In this document: positions 43,083-52,045 of the stretch, one piece after another
Layout: every line of letters starts with the position of its first letter
How positions within the stretch are numbered: the first letter of the stretch is position 1
Source: Filifactor alocis ATCC 35896
GTDB lineage: Bacteria; Bacillota; Clostridia; Peptostreptococcales; Filifactoraceae
Reading direction: 5' to 3'
NCBI RefSeq assembly: GCF_000163895.2
Contig: NC_016630.1
Location: 1,860,001 to 1,924,000 of the forward strand
Length of the DNA: 64,000 nucleotides
Position numbers and translations under genes: made by a program
Notes under the pieces: model-generated
Told to the model about the DNA's origin: nothing
Database searches by the model: none
What the model saw: the letters and a program-made list of their open reading frames with translations, nothing else

Positions 43083-44445
43083 AGTGGTTTCCTTCCAAAA
43101 TATCATTTAAGTCACGCAAATATTTTTGTGTTGTTACAACGATTACTCTGTCATGTTCACAGATCATGTCTTTTCCCGTCGGATAAATCAATGTGTTTCC
43201 TCTCAGGATGAACGGAATCAAGATGTTTTCTTTCAATTTCATCTCTTCCAAACTGACTCCGATTTGTTGAAAATTCTCTGATACATAGAATTCAAGCGCT
43301 TCCACTTGGTTGTTGACAATTCGATAAAGTCGTTCTACATTGCTGCCTTGTGTGTTTTGTTTTGCTCTTACATAGCGTACGATTCGTGTTGCCATAATGT
43401 GTTTTGGTGTGATATAGCTTGAAAGTCCTACTTTTTCGATAATCGGCACAAGGTTGATTCTACTGATTTTGGTAACGATTTTTGGCACACCGAGACTTTC
43501 GGCATAGATTGACGTAACGATATTTTCTTCATCGATTCCTGTGAGCGTGATACACGCATCGTATCGTGCCAATCTTTCTTCATCCAATACTTCATGCAGT
43601 GTTCCGTCGTTATGAACAATGGTCGCCTCTTTTAATTTTTGACTCAATTCCAAACATCGTCGTTCATGTCGTTCGATAATTTTGACTTGGATTCCCTGTT
43701 TTATCAATTTTTTTGCCAAGTAGTAGGAGATTTTGCCTCCTCCTATCATAAGCACATCTCGAACATTTTTTTTGTAAACTCCTTGTTGTTTGAAGAACAG
43801 TATCAGCTGTTGCGTGGTTCCGGTAACATAGATGCCGTCCCCTTCCTGCAGCACAAAATCTCCGCGAGGTATCAATACTTGCGAATCTCTGGTTACAACG
43901 CAGATTAAGATGTCCAATTTGGATGATTTGCGAAGTTCGGTCAAAGAAACTCCAATCAAATCACTGTTGGCGCTGACTTTTCCTTCTACAATATTGACAC
44001 GTCCTTTCGCAAAACTTTCGACATTGGACGCAGACGGAAATTGCAACATACGGAAGATATCATTCGCCGCCTCAAATTCCGGATTGATTACCATGTCGAT
44101 TCCCATCTCTTGTTGCAATAAATCAAGTTGCAAGGAGTATTCGGGATTTCGAACGCGCGCAATGGTATCTTTGACACCCAGTTTTTTACCTATAATACAA
44201 CAAAGCATATTGATTTCATCAGAGTTGGTTACGGCAATGAGCATATCTGCCTTTTGGATTTTTGCATTAATCAATACATCGTAAGACGCACCGTTTCCGA
44301 CAGTTCCTATAATATCGTAGGTGTCTACCAACTTTTCTACTAATTCTATTTTTTCGTCAACAACGATAATATCATGCTTTTCTTTAGAAAGGTTCTCAAT
44401 AAGAGCTTCTCCTACTTTTCCGGCTCCAACAATTAAAATATTCAT
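43072..44445 (-). CDS. trkA: Trk potassium uptake regulator TrkA
   Basis: The 457-aa protein has two RCK modules. Each has a Rossmann fold (MNILIVGAGKVGEALIENLS and DVLMIGGGKISYYLAKKLIK) and a TrkA-C domain. The second half binds nucleotide through IIERHERRCLELSQKL. It gates TrkH in response to NAD(H)/ATP. It precedes trkH with an 11-nt overlap; a duplicated -10 element lies upstream. Confidence 0.95.
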   Translation of the reverse strand: MNILIVGAGKVGEALIENLSKEKHDIIVVDEKIELVEKLVDTYDIIGTVGNGASYDVLINAKIQKADMLIAVTNSDEINMLCCIIGKKLGVKDTIARVRNPEYSLQLDLLQQEMGIDMVINPEFEAANDIFRMLQFPSASNVESFAKGRVNIVEGKVSANSDLIGVSLTELRKSSKLDILICVVTRDSQVLIPRGDFVLQEGDGIYVTGTTQQLILFFKQQGVYKKNVRDVLMIGGGKISYYLAKKLIKQGIQVKIIERHERRCLELSQKLKEATIVHNDGTLHEVLDEERLARYDACITLTGIDEENIVTSIYAESLGVPKIVTKISRINLVPIIEKVGLSSYITPKHIMATRIVRYVRAKQNTQGSNVERLYRIVNNQVEALEFYVSENFQQIGVSLEEMKLKENILIPFILRGNTLIYPTGKDMICEHDRVIVVTTQKYLRDLNDILEGNHYEL

Positions 44446-44548
44446 AAGTTCCTCCGTGAAAAAATATGACTTTTTTCTGTTTCTTTTTTCTTAGTTTTTT
44501 AGGTTTTGTTTCCTGTTTTCTTTTTCTTGCTTTAAAAACATACCTTTT

Positions 44549-44585
44549 ATTATATACTATTTTCCCACTCATTATATACTATTTT
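44549..44585 (-). promoter_or_regulatory. Tandem -10 elements upstream of trkA
   Basis: The minus strand reads AAAATAGTATATAAT twice, 22 bp apart. Neither copy has a good -35 box. It may be a duplicated promoter or a regulator site. Confidence 0.4.
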
Positions 44586-44906
44586 TTCAAGAAATTCATC
44601 TTTTTTCATAGAACAGTTGCAACAAATGTCTATTTTTCAATCTTGTCAAAAACTTCCGTCTGATAACAGGAATGGAAATGGAAATTGATTTCGAGATTGT
44701 TTGAGAGTTGTTTGGCTTGATTTAAGTTTTGTTTTGTGGTGGACGAGGGTTGTTTTGAAGAGTTGTTTATTTTAATTCCCATTTACTTTGGGTCTTACTT
44801 TTGTTTTCTTTTTCATAATCTACGCAATGTCTACATTTTAAAATGTTGTTTGGTAGTTGTTTATGAAAATATGCAAAATTCTTACAAAAAGTATAATGAT
44901 GCAAAG

Positions 44907-44948
44907 AACGCAGCAATATATACTATATATAGTGTGTCTTGCTGCGTT
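44907..44948 (-). terminator. Hairpin downstream of rlmH
   Basis: AACGCAGCAA (44907-44916) and TTGCTGCGTT (44939-44948) pair perfectly, and the centre contains ACTATATATAGT, a palindrome. On the minus strand CTTT follows. A second repeat CTTGTAG/CTACAAG overlaps the rlmH stop. Confidence 0.6.
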
Positions 44949-44972
44949 GTATACTTCTTGTAGTGTCTTTCT

Positions 44973-45419
44973 CTACAAGATAGCATCTGCAATTTGTTCT
45001 AACAACATCAATCGAAAGAGTTGATGAGGGAAGGTGAGTCTTGAAAAACTCACTCTGAAATTTGCTCTCTGTTTGACTTCATCACTCAACCCGACGCTTC
45101 CTCCTATAATAAATGTCATCCCTTTTTTTTGAGTTCTGTGTTGTTCAAACAAGTTGCTCCATTTGTCTTTTGTCATACTTTTTCCGTCGATATCCATTGC
45201 AATCATAGTATTTAATCGGTTGACCTTGGACAGAATTTTTTGACCTTCTATCTGACGAATCATCGTCAATTCTTTTTCAGATGCTGTTTCAGGAACCTTT
45301 TCATCTTCCAATTCAATCAATTCCACATCTTCTCTTTTGGAAATTTCATCCAAAAAATATTGTTGTCCTTCTCTTAAATAGGATTCTTTCAATGCTCCCA
45401 CCACAATCATTTGTATCAT
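44973..45419 (-). CDS. rlmH: 23S rRNA pseudouridine-1915 N3-methyltransferase, C-terminus shortened
   Basis: The 148-aa SPOUT protein has IIGGSVGLSDEVKQRANFRV and FSRLTFPHQLFRLMLLEQI, typical of RlmH. Family members run to about 159 residues and end in YRAFKIxRGExYHK after LLEQI. Here the protein ends ADAIL, so the conserved C-terminal tail, which contributes to the active site, is missing. The gene may be inactive or frameshifted near its end. Like walRK it is typically origin-proximal. The ATG at 45419 has GAGATGA upstream. Confidence 0.88.
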   Translation of the reverse strand: MIQMIVVGALKESYLREGQQYFLDEISKREDVELIELEDEKVPETASEKELTMIRQIEGQKILSKVNRLNTMIAMDIDGKSMTKDKWSNLFEQHRTQKKGMTFIIGGSVGLSDEVKQRANFRVSFSRLTFPHQLFRLMLLEQIADAIL

Positions 45420-45495
45420 ATCAGTTCATCTCTCATTCTCGAACAGGTTTTGTATATCGTTCTGCAATCTTCTTATGGATGGATCATAAGGCGGT

Positions 45496-46251
45496 TTACC
45501 ATTCGATATCCAATTCTACAGGACAATGGTCGGAGCCTAAAATGTCGCTGTGAATTTTAGCATCTTTCAGGTTTTCTTTCAGTTCTTGGGATGTCAGGAA
45601 GTAGTCAATTCTCCATCCGGCATTATTTTTGCGTGCGTTAAAGCGATAGGACCACCAACTATATGCTCCTTCCAATTCGGGATAGAAGAAACGGAAGGTG
45701 TCAATAAATCCGGAATCCAAAAGGGTACTCATTTTTGTTCTTTCTTCTATAGTAAATCCGGCATTTTTCTGATTTGTTTTCGGATTCTTAAGGTCAATTT
45801 CCTGATGGGCAACATTCAAATCTCCACATACGATAACCGGTTTGGTTTCGTTCAATCGAAGGAGATAGGAACGAAATTCATCTTCCCATACCATTCGATA
45901 ATCCAATCGCAACAGTTCATTTTTGGAGTTCGGCGTATAGACGGTTACCATATAAAAGTTGTCAAACTCCAGTGTAATAACACGACCTTCCTGATCGTGT
46001 TCTTCAATTCCCAGTCCGTAACTTACAGAAAGAGGCTCTTGTTTGGTAAAGATTGCTGTTCCGGAATACCCCTTACGTTCGGCATAGTTCCAGTACTGAT
46101 GATATCCTTCCAATTCCAACTCTATTTGTCCTTCTTGCAACTTGGTTTCTTGCAGACAAAAAATATCGGCATCTGTTTCCTTAAAAAAATCTAAAAATCC
46201 TTTTTTGACACATGCTCTGATTCCATTGACATTCCATGATATTAGTTTCAT
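45496..46251 (-). CDS. xth: Exodeoxyribonuclease III
   Basis: The 251-aa protein contains MKLISWNVNGIRACVKKGFL, FCLQETKLQEGQIE, VIVCGDLNVAHQEIDLKNPK, GFTIEERTKM, WRIDYFLTSQEL and the terminal SDHCPVELDIEW. All catalytic residues of the ExoIII/APE1 family are present (Asn7, Glu, Asp-x-Asn, Asp-His). It cleaves at abasic sites and removes 3' blocks in base-excision repair. It precedes rlmH by 76 nt on the same strand. Confidence 0.97.
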   Translation of the reverse strand: MKLISWNVNGIRACVKKGFLDFFKETDADIFCLQETKLQEGQIELELEGYHQYWNYAERKGYSGTAIFTKQEPLSVSYGLGIEEHDQEGRVITLEFDNFYMVTVYTPNSKNELLRLDYRMVWEDEFRSYLLRLNETKPVIVCGDLNVAHQEIDLKNPKTNQKNAGFTIEERTKMSTLLDSGFIDTFRFFYPELEGAYSWWSYRFNARKNNAGWRIDYFLTSQELKENLKDAKIHSDILGSDHCPVELDIEW

Positions 46252-46769
46252 ATGATCTCCTTATTTTTCTGTTCTTCCTGTTTTAATTGTATGGAATGCA
46301 TTGATTTATTATCAACACATTCCGTTTTTTCGCTTCTGTTTGATATTCCTTGTTTTCTTTTTACTGAAAATATCCACTGTTCGTACTGATAGATACCCTG
46401 ATTTTATTATTTTATCCCATTATCTGTTTCAGTTTCCGTTTGCGGTTTCATAACAACGCCCTGTTTTGCTTTATTTCAAGCGGAATACTGTTAAAGAACG
46501 CATTTCTTTCAAACTCGGATTTACGGCTGTTCTATATCAAAACAGAAACAGTTGAGATAGAAATAAGGTGTTGTTCCTATTCTAATGCTTGATAACTCTG
46601 TTCTGCATGTTGCAATCAGGAAAAAATCAGATAGAACTTTTCTTTCAAATTTATGAAAACTTCGTTGGATTTTAGTATAACAACTAAACGTATAAGTTTT
46701 ATCGGTATATTTCTGTTTTGTATTTCTGTTTTGTATTTCTGTTTTATATTGCCGATTTCCCTCTACCTA
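46252..46769. other. Intergenic region with a short tandem repeat
   Basis: No gene is visible. TTTCTGTTTTGTA occurs three times in tandem (46710-46748, the last copy with one change), next to the parB terminator. Confidence 0.45.
46710..46748 (+). repeat. 13-bp tandem repeat, three copies
   Basis: Units at 46710-46722, 46723-46735 and 46736-46748; the third reads TTTCTGTTTTATA. Confidence 0.8.
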
Positions 46770-46796
46770 AAAAAGTGGACATGACGTCCACTTTTT
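46770..46796 (-). terminator. Terminator of the parA-parB pair
   Basis: AAAAAGTGGAC and GTCCACTTTTT pair perfectly with a 5-nt loop; on the minus strand a short T-run follows. Confidence 0.85.
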
Positions 46797-46820
46797 AAAA
46801 CAGCTGTTTAAATCACTCTC

Positions 46821-47807
46821 TTAACATTCTATATTCCATGTTTTAAGCAACGATATCATTTCTTCTATTTGACTTTCTTCTTGTAAGGTAACACTGTGAT
46901 GTACTCCGTCTCTCACAAAAGAAATTTTGCAGATGTTTTTTTCTTCCAAAATCTCTTGCTTCATCTCTGCAAGTTCTTTTTTGGTCATGCCGGCCTTAAA
47001 ATATTGTAGTGTTTGTGCGGGGTATTTCAAAATGAAAGGAAGATAATGCTCTGCGATTTCTTCTTGGATATTCGGTTTCATCATAGCAATTTTGGCTCCC
47101 ATTTCTAAAGAAATTTTTCCTTTATAGAACCAGTCCAACAAAATCGGATTGAGTTTTTCCAGTTTTCTGTAACGATCGATATGTCTGCCGCTCATCTGAA
47201 AACTTTCAGCTACAATTTCTCTTGTCTTTCTGCTTTTGTAATCTCCGGTGTTTTCTTTTCTTTTCTGTTGGATGATTTTGTATTTTTCTATAATACTTCT
47301 GGTCAGTAACTTTTGCCCTAATTGTCGCTGAGCATAGTTTGCATCAATGATGATTTCTCTTGCGTCTTCTTCCGATAAGTCTTCTTTGATGATGGCATAG
47401 ATTTCGTCAAAATCTTTTGCATTTAATTGGGTGATGTCTACCCCGTTCAATTCCTCCTGTTGTGCAGACTTCAACTCTTGTATTTTGCTGCGAATAAAAC
47501 GATACGCTCTTACGCGGTTATGCCCTGACAGAATCATCGTCTTGTCCTGTTTTTTTTGTACTACGATAGGGTGCAACAATCCATGAACTAAGATAGAATG
47601 TACCAATCGATCGAACTCTTCTCCTTGCAACGCCGGATAAAAATTCCATTCTTCAGGTGCCGACTCTAATTTATCAATTTGAATGCGAACGATGTTTTCC
47701 TGTTCTTCCGTAAGAATGTTTTCTTTTTGTGTCGCTAAGGAATATCCTGCCCGTCTTGTGTTTCCGAAATTCATTTTGGAACCCAAATCAATGTTTTTGA
47801 TTGACAC
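46821..47807 (-). CDS. parB: ParB/RepB/Spo0J-type partition protein (paired with ParA)
   Basis: The GTG at 47807 follows GGAGG by 9 nt and overlaps the end of parA by 20 nt. The 328-aa product has a ParB N-terminal domain with VHGLLHPIVVQKKQDKTMIL and the CTPase-type box SGHNRVRAYRF. A helical DNA-binding region contains SRKTREIVAESFQMSGRHID. It differs clearly from the ParB at 61.7 kb and looks like plasmid- or element-type ParB. With ParA it should segregate a centromere; only a half parS (TGTTTCACG at 48748) is seen nearby. Confidence 0.85.
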   Translation of the reverse strand: MSIKNIDLGSKMNFGNTRRAGYSLATQKENILTEEQENIVRIQIDKLESAPEEWNFYPALQGEEFDRLVHSILVHGLLHPIVVQKKQDKTMILSGHNRVRAYRFIRSKIQELKSAQQEELNGVDITQLNAKDFDEIYAIIKEDLSEEDAREIIIDANYAQRQLGQKLLTRSIIEKYKIIQQKRKENTGDYKSRKTREIVAESFQMSGRHIDRYRKLEKLNPILLDWFYKGKISLEMGAKIAMMKPNIQEEIAEHYLPFILKYPAQTLQYFKAGMTKKELAEMKQEILEEKNICKISFVRDGVHHSVTLQEESQIEEMISLLKTWNIEC

Positions 47808-48627
47808 GCTTAACAACCTCCTTCGCAAAATCCATATATTGCATTGCCGCCTTGCTCTTCGGTGAAAACTCCAGTACGGCAATACTGTTCCACTGTGCTT
47901 TTTCAACAGAGGTATCTAAGTTGATTTTGGTACGAAACAACATATCTTTTCCGAATACATTTTCAATCAAACCTTGTCCTCTGGTATTCATAATTTTGTT
48001 GCTCGGCTTATACAGTGTTGTCAAAATACCGAGCACTTCCAATTTTTCGTTCATGACTGAAAATTGGTTGAAAAAATCCAAGAAGGTTCGAATTCCCCTG
48101 ATTCCGAACATTGCCATCGGAACGGGTATAATAACATAATCGCATACATTCAGTATGTTTGCGGACAAATCTCCTAAGTAGGTTGATGTGTCGAAGATGA
48201 TGAAGTCGTATTCATTCTTGGCAATCAAATCTGTACTGATTTTCTTCAATAGAAATTCGCGCTGGAATTCATGATGCAAATCGTACTCTATTTTGCTGAT
48301 ATAATCATCTCCCGATACAATGTCTACATTGTCGTATCGAGTGGGAGTGATGTAGTTTGACAAATCGTCTTTATTTTTCATTGCCTGATAGATGGTTTTG
48401 TTGAAATCAATCAATTGCAAGCCGAATTCTGTCAATGTTTCGTCTACTGTAAATCCCATCGTATTCGTTAAGTCCATTTGGGAGTCGCAGTCGATTGCAA
48501 GAACTTTGTATCCTAATTGCCCTAATGCGATGGACAGCATGGATGCGGTGGTGCTTTTCCCTGAGCCGCCTTTAGAATTTGCAATGGAAATCACTTTTGT
48601 TTTTTTCTTTGCAGAATGTTTTGCCAT
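47788..48627 (-). CDS. parA: ParA-type partition ATPase
   Basis: The 279-aa protein has the deviant Walker A IANSKGGSGKSTTASMLSIA (residue ~19), LAIDCDSQMDLTNTMGF (A' motif) and YDFIIFDTSTYLGDLSANIL (Walker B). It ends overlapping parB. The start follows AAAGGAGG. ParA ATPases drive movement of ParB-bound DNA. It lies directly upstream of, and divergent from, walR. Confidence 0.92.
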   Translation of the reverse strand: MAKHSAKKKTKVISIANSKGGSGKSTTASMLSIALGQLGYKVLAIDCDSQMDLTNTMGFTVDETLTEFGLQLIDFNKTIYQAMKNKDDLSNYITPTRYDNVDIVSGDDYISKIEYDLHHEFQREFLLKKISTDLIAKNEYDFIIFDTSTYLGDLSANILNVCDYVIIPVPMAMFGIRGIRTFLDFFNQFSVMNEKLEVLGILTTLYKPSNKIMNTRGQGLIENVFGKDMLFRTKINLDTSVEKAQWNSIAVLEFSPKSKAAMQYMDFAKEVVKRVNQKH

Positions 48628-48788
48628 AGCGATTCCTCCTTTTCGTATATACTATTTCATCATATCACACCTTGTCTCAATATGCTATTGTTTCTCATTG
48701 AAAAGCAAGAATGCCTCAAAAAACGCCGATTTTCTTCTCAACCCCCCTGTTTCACGATTGCTCGCTTTTGCTTTTTCTTTGATAATTT

Positions 48789-48818
48789 TTGACATTGTTT
48801 GTTGTTTTGTTGTACACT
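48789..48818 (+). promoter_or_regulatory. Promoter of walR
   Basis: TTGACA (48789-48794), 18-bp spacer, TACACT (48813-48818), about 90 bp before the start codon. Confidence 0.65.
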
Positions 48819-48907
48819 ATAACAAATAATGTTATCGTCCACTGTGGTTGAATTGCAACTGGCTGAAAAAGGCTGTTGCTTTTCCAAAAATTCAGAAGGA
48901 GAGATGA

Positions 48908-49603
48908 ATGATGAAAAATACCATTTTGATTATTGAAGATGAAAAGCCTATCTCTGATATTGTGAAGTTTAATTTGAAGAGAGAAGGTTATGATATTATC
49001 ACCGCATTTGACGGTCTTGACGGCTATCAAAAAGGGATTCAAGAGAATGTGGATTTGATTCTGTTGGATATTATGCTTCCGTCAATGAATGGGTTTGATG
49101 TTTGCAGACACATTCGCGAAAAATCTTCTGTTCCTATTATTATGGTAACAGCGAAGGAAGAAGAGGTAGATAAGATTCTCGGACTGGAGCTCGGAGCAGA
49201 TGATTATATCACAAAACCGTTCAGCTTGCGCGAATTGATTGCTCGTGTAAAGGCAAATATTCGCCGTACTTCCATGCCGAACAACAACTCTGCGGAGTCG
49301 GATTTGATTCAACACAAAAATTTGGTAATTGATACTTCTAAATACTCTGTTACCAAAAATGATACTGTTTTGGAGTTGACGGTTCGTGAGTATGAACTTT
49401 TGAAGTTTTTAGCTGTTCAACCGAACCAAGTTTTTTCAAGAGAACAACTTTTGAAACAGGTTTGGGGATATGAATACTACGGGGATATTCGTACGGTAGA
49501 TGTAACCATTCGCCGTCTCAGAGAAAAATTGGAAGATGATGCATCTAACCCTACTTATATTTTGACAAAGCGGGGAGTCGGATATTTTTTTAAGGGGGAA
49601 TAA
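48908..49603 (+). CDS. walR: Response regulator WalR (YycF)
   Basis: The 231-aa OmpR/PhoB-type regulator has a receiver domain (ILIIEDEKPISDIVKFNLKR, phosphorylated Asp in LILLDIMLPSMNGFD, Lys in DDYITKPFSLREL). A winged-helix output domain follows (VREYELLKFLAVQPNQVFSR, DVTIRRLREKLE). The IxDIVxFNLKREGY stretch and the walK-yycH-yycI context identify WalR. It controls cell-wall hydrolase genes through TGTWAH-N5-TGTWAH sites. Two adjacent ATGs (48908, 48911) could serve as start after AGGAG. Confidence 0.93.
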   Translation: MMKNTILIIEDEKPISDIVKFNLKREGYDIITAFDGLDGYQKGIQENVDLILLDIMLPSMNGFDVCRHIREKSSVPIIMVTAKEEEVDKILGLELGADDYITKPFSLRELIARVKANIRRTSMPNNNSAESDLIQHKNLVIDTSKYSVTKNDTVLELTVREYELLKFLAVQPNQVFSREQLLKQVWGYEYYGDIRTVDVTIRRLREKLEDDASNPTYILTKRGVGYFFKGE

Positions 49604-49606
49604 CGC

Positions 49607-51415
49607 TTGTTTAAGAGTATTCGTTGGAAACTGATTTCGATTCACTTTGTGTTGGTATTCGTTTCCATGGCGATTGTCGGGTTGTTTATTACCAATCAGC
49701 TGCAACAATACAATATTTCTTCCGTTCAAAAAAGTCTAACTTCCGCTTCCAACAACTTGGTAAATGAGAGTATCCGTTCTGATATGAGCGTTGTCAAGCA
49801 ACAGTATGACCTGCAACAAACTCTGATGAATACCACTCTCCCTGCCGGATATGAAATCTCCGTTATCGATATGAAAACCGGAACGATTGTCGCATCGACA
49901 AACGAGAATTTGTTGCATCGGCAGAGCATGGATGAAATGAATATCGAGGTGCTGCTTGCACTGTCCGAAAATCCCGTTGCAACCAAGACGGTCATGCAAC
50001 AGGATCAGTCTTCTGTTCGATTTGAACACATCGCCTTTGCCTATCCCAAAAATTCACCTGATGATGAGGGATATATTATCTATGGAAGAGCTTCTCTTGA
50101 GAAGACGGATGAAATGCTCAATCATGCAAATATCATTTTTTTGAACGCAACCTTGATTGTGCTCCTTGTTACCATTTTGCTCGGATATGTTCTTTCCACT
50201 TCGATTACCGCTCCTATCAACGATTTGAAGAAGAAGGCAATTGAAATTTCAAAAGGAGATTTCTCTCAACGGGCAACAATCCATTCGAATGATGAAATCG
50301 GTCAGTTGGCAACATCTTTTAACTACTTGACGGAGCGACTCCACAAAACTTTGATGGAAATTTCGTCGGAACAGGACAAGTTGAATGCCATTATTGAACA
50401 TATGGAAGACGGCTTGATTGCAATTGATCAACAAGGTAAAATTATCCACTACAATATTGTTGTGGAGAAACTTTTGGATATTTCTATGGAAAACAAACAG
50501 TATTTTGATCAAATCTTTCTGCCGATGCAAAATAATTTGTCTCTGAAACGGATTGTTCAACAAAATTCCGAGATGAATGAAGGTATGAAACCTTCTGAGT
50601 TTACGATTGAAATCAACAGCCGCATTCTATCTGTTTCATCAGCATTGTTCAGTGACACCAGTAACACTCTGACGGGATATGTTGTATTGTTCCAAGATAT
50701 TACGGAACATGAACGACTGGATCATATGCGAAAGGAGTTCGTTGCCAATGTATCACACGAACTCAAAACGCCGATTACAACCATTCGAACTTACTCGGAA
50801 ACACTGTTGGACGGTGCGTTGAAAGATCCTGCTATCGCAAAAAAATTTATGGAAGTAATTGTCAAGGAAAGTGACCGAATGACATCGCTTATCCGCGATT
50901 TGTTACAACTTTCTCATATTGATTTCAAGAAAGAAACATGGAACTTTGATTACACGGATATCAATACTTTGATACAGGATTCGATTGATAAAATGGAACT
51001 GTACTACCAAACGAAACATCAAACTCTGGTATCAAATCTGTTGGGACAAAGCCGACAAATTTGGGTAGATAAAACAAAGATGGAACAGGTTATCATCAAT
51101 ATTTTGTCCAATGCAATCAAATATACAGAGGAAAACGGCAAAATCTCCTTGTCTTTATTCGTTTCAGAGGGTATACTGGATATAGTGATTGAAGATAACG
51201 GAATCGGAATTCCAAAAGAAGATGTAGAACATATTTTTGACCGCTTCTATCGTGTCGACAAGGGTCGTTCCCGTCAACAGGGCGGAACGGGACTCGGCCT
51301 CTCGATTGCAAAACATATTGTCGAAGAACACGGCGGCTCTATTTCCGTTCGTTCCGACTTCGGCAAGGGAACTGTTTTTACCATCTCCTTACCGATTGAA
51401 CCAAAAAAAGTGTAA
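49607..51415 (+). CDS. walK: Sensor histidine kinase WalK (YycG)
   Basis: The TTG at 49607 follows AAGGGGGAA. The 602-aa kinase has a first span (HFVLVFVSMAIVGLF), an extracellular sensor domain (~residues 35-180), and a second span (IIFLNATLIVLLVTILLGYV). A HAMP domain, a PAS domain (NAIIEHMEDGLIAIDQQGKI) and HisKA with FVANVSHELKTPITTIRTY follow. HATPase_c motifs are ILSNAIKYTEENG, VIEDNGIGIPKEDVEHIFDR and GGTGLGLSIAKHIVEEHGG. It phosphorylates WalR in response to cell-wall state. Confidence 0.95.
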   Translation: MFKSIRWKLISIHFVLVFVSMAIVGLFITNQLQQYNISSVQKSLTSASNNLVNESIRSDMSVVKQQYDLQQTLMNTTLPAGYEISVIDMKTGTIVASTNENLLHRQSMDEMNIEVLLALSENPVATKTVMQQDQSSVRFEHIAFAYPKNSPDDEGYIIYGRASLEKTDEMLNHANIIFLNATLIVLLVTILLGYVLSTSITAPINDLKKKAIEISKGDFSQRATIHSNDEIGQLATSFNYLTERLHKTLMEISSEQDKLNAIIEHMEDGLIAIDQQGKIIHYNIVVEKLLDISMENKQYFDQIFLPMQNNLSLKRIVQQNSEMNEGMKPSEFTIEINSRILSVSSALFSDTSNTLTGYVVLFQDITEHERLDHMRKEFVANVSHELKTPITTIRTYSETLLDGALKDPAIAKKFMEVIVKESDRMTSLIRDLLQLSHIDFKKETWNFDYTDINTLIQDSIDKMELYYQTKHQTLVSNLLGQSRQIWVDKTKMEQVIINILSNAIKYTEENGKISLSLFVSEGILDIVIEDNGIGIPKEDVEHIFDRFYRVDKGRSRQQGGTGLGLSIAKHIVEEHGGSISVRSDFGKGTVFTISLPIEPKKV

Positions 51416-51432
51416 GGTATCTTTAATGATGT

Positions 51433-51465
51433 TGTAATTCTTTTGTAATAAAAGAACGGTATACT
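51433..51465 (+). promoter_or_regulatory. WalR-binding site and promoter of the secreted-protein gene
   Basis: TGTAAT (51433-51438), five bases (TCTTT) and TGTAAT (51444-51449) match the known WalR consensus TGTWAH-N5-TGTWAH exactly. The site ends 10 bp before TATACT (51460-51465) and replaces a normal -35 box, as in WalR-activated promoters. Confidence 0.82.
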
Positions 51466-51522
51466 GTTAGTACGATTTTGAGAGAATTTATTTTAGTGAA
51501 AGAGAAAAGAGGTGAGGTCTGA

Positions 51523-51996
51523 ATGAAAAAATGGGTGTTAGTTGGGATGCTTCTGTTAACAATATGCAGTACAACTACTTTCGTATCCGCAGCTCCCAAG
51601 GTAACAAAGATGACAGTGCATGATATCAATCAATTTGTAGAAACATTGGATGAAGAAGAAACTCCTATTTTTACAGCACCGGAGACCATCACTTCATCAA
51701 CTACTTCAAAAACCGTTGTTGTATCCGGTGTCGGAAAAGCAAAAGACAAGGTTATCATAGAACTCTATCAAAAGGCAGATCGCAACACATATGTTTGTAC
51801 TACGGAACCGATTGAAATTACCGTCGGTGCGTTGGGAGTATTCAGCAAAGAATTGGATGTATCCCATTCCAAAAATGTGTTCGTACTTGCAAAGATATAT
51901 CGAAAATCCGAATGGATAAAAGACGGTCGCTTTATCAATGTTGTCGATAAAGAGGACTTGAAGAAAGCATTACAAAATATCGGAAAAATTCAATAA
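51523..51996 (+). CDS. Secreted protein of unknown function under WalR control
   Basis: The 157-aa product has a signal peptide (MKKWVLVGMLLLTICSTTTF, then VSAAP, likely cut after SAA or SA). The mature part (~130 aa) contains SKTVVVSGVGKAKDKVIIEL + YQKA, suggesting an Ig-like beta domain. It lies between walK and yycH, with its own WalR-box promoter and a terminator, so it is probably a direct WalR target rather than part of the sensor complex. No known family is recognised. Confidence 0.85.
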   Translation: MKKWVLVGMLLLTICSTTTFVSAAPKVTKMTVHDINQFVETLDEEETPIFTAPETITSSTTSKTVVVSGVGKAKDKVIIELYQKADRNTYVCTTEPIEITVGALGVFSKELDVSHSKNVFVLAKIYRKSEWIKDGRFINVVDKEDLKKALQNIGKIQ

Positions 51997-52010
51997 GATA
52001 GTAAATTTTA

Positions 52011-52045
52011 AAATATCATGATAAAATATTATCGTGATATTTTTT
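52011..52045 (+). terminator. Terminator of the secreted-protein gene
   Basis: AAATATCATGAT (52011-52022) pairs with ATCGTGATATTT (52031-52042, one G-U pair), followed by TTTT. Confidence 0.85.

Larger units (their letters stand above)
44446..44972. other. Intergenic region between trkA and rlmH
   Basis: A 15-bp direct repeat, ATTATATACTATTTT at 44549-44563 and 44571-44585, places two TATAAT elements 22 bp apart on the minus strand, upstream of trkA. The rlmH terminator lies at 44907-44948. No gene is seen. Confidence 0.5.

Noticed and set aside
48748..48756. TGTTTCACG as a parS site
   Set aside because: Only the left half of parS is present; the right half does not match.
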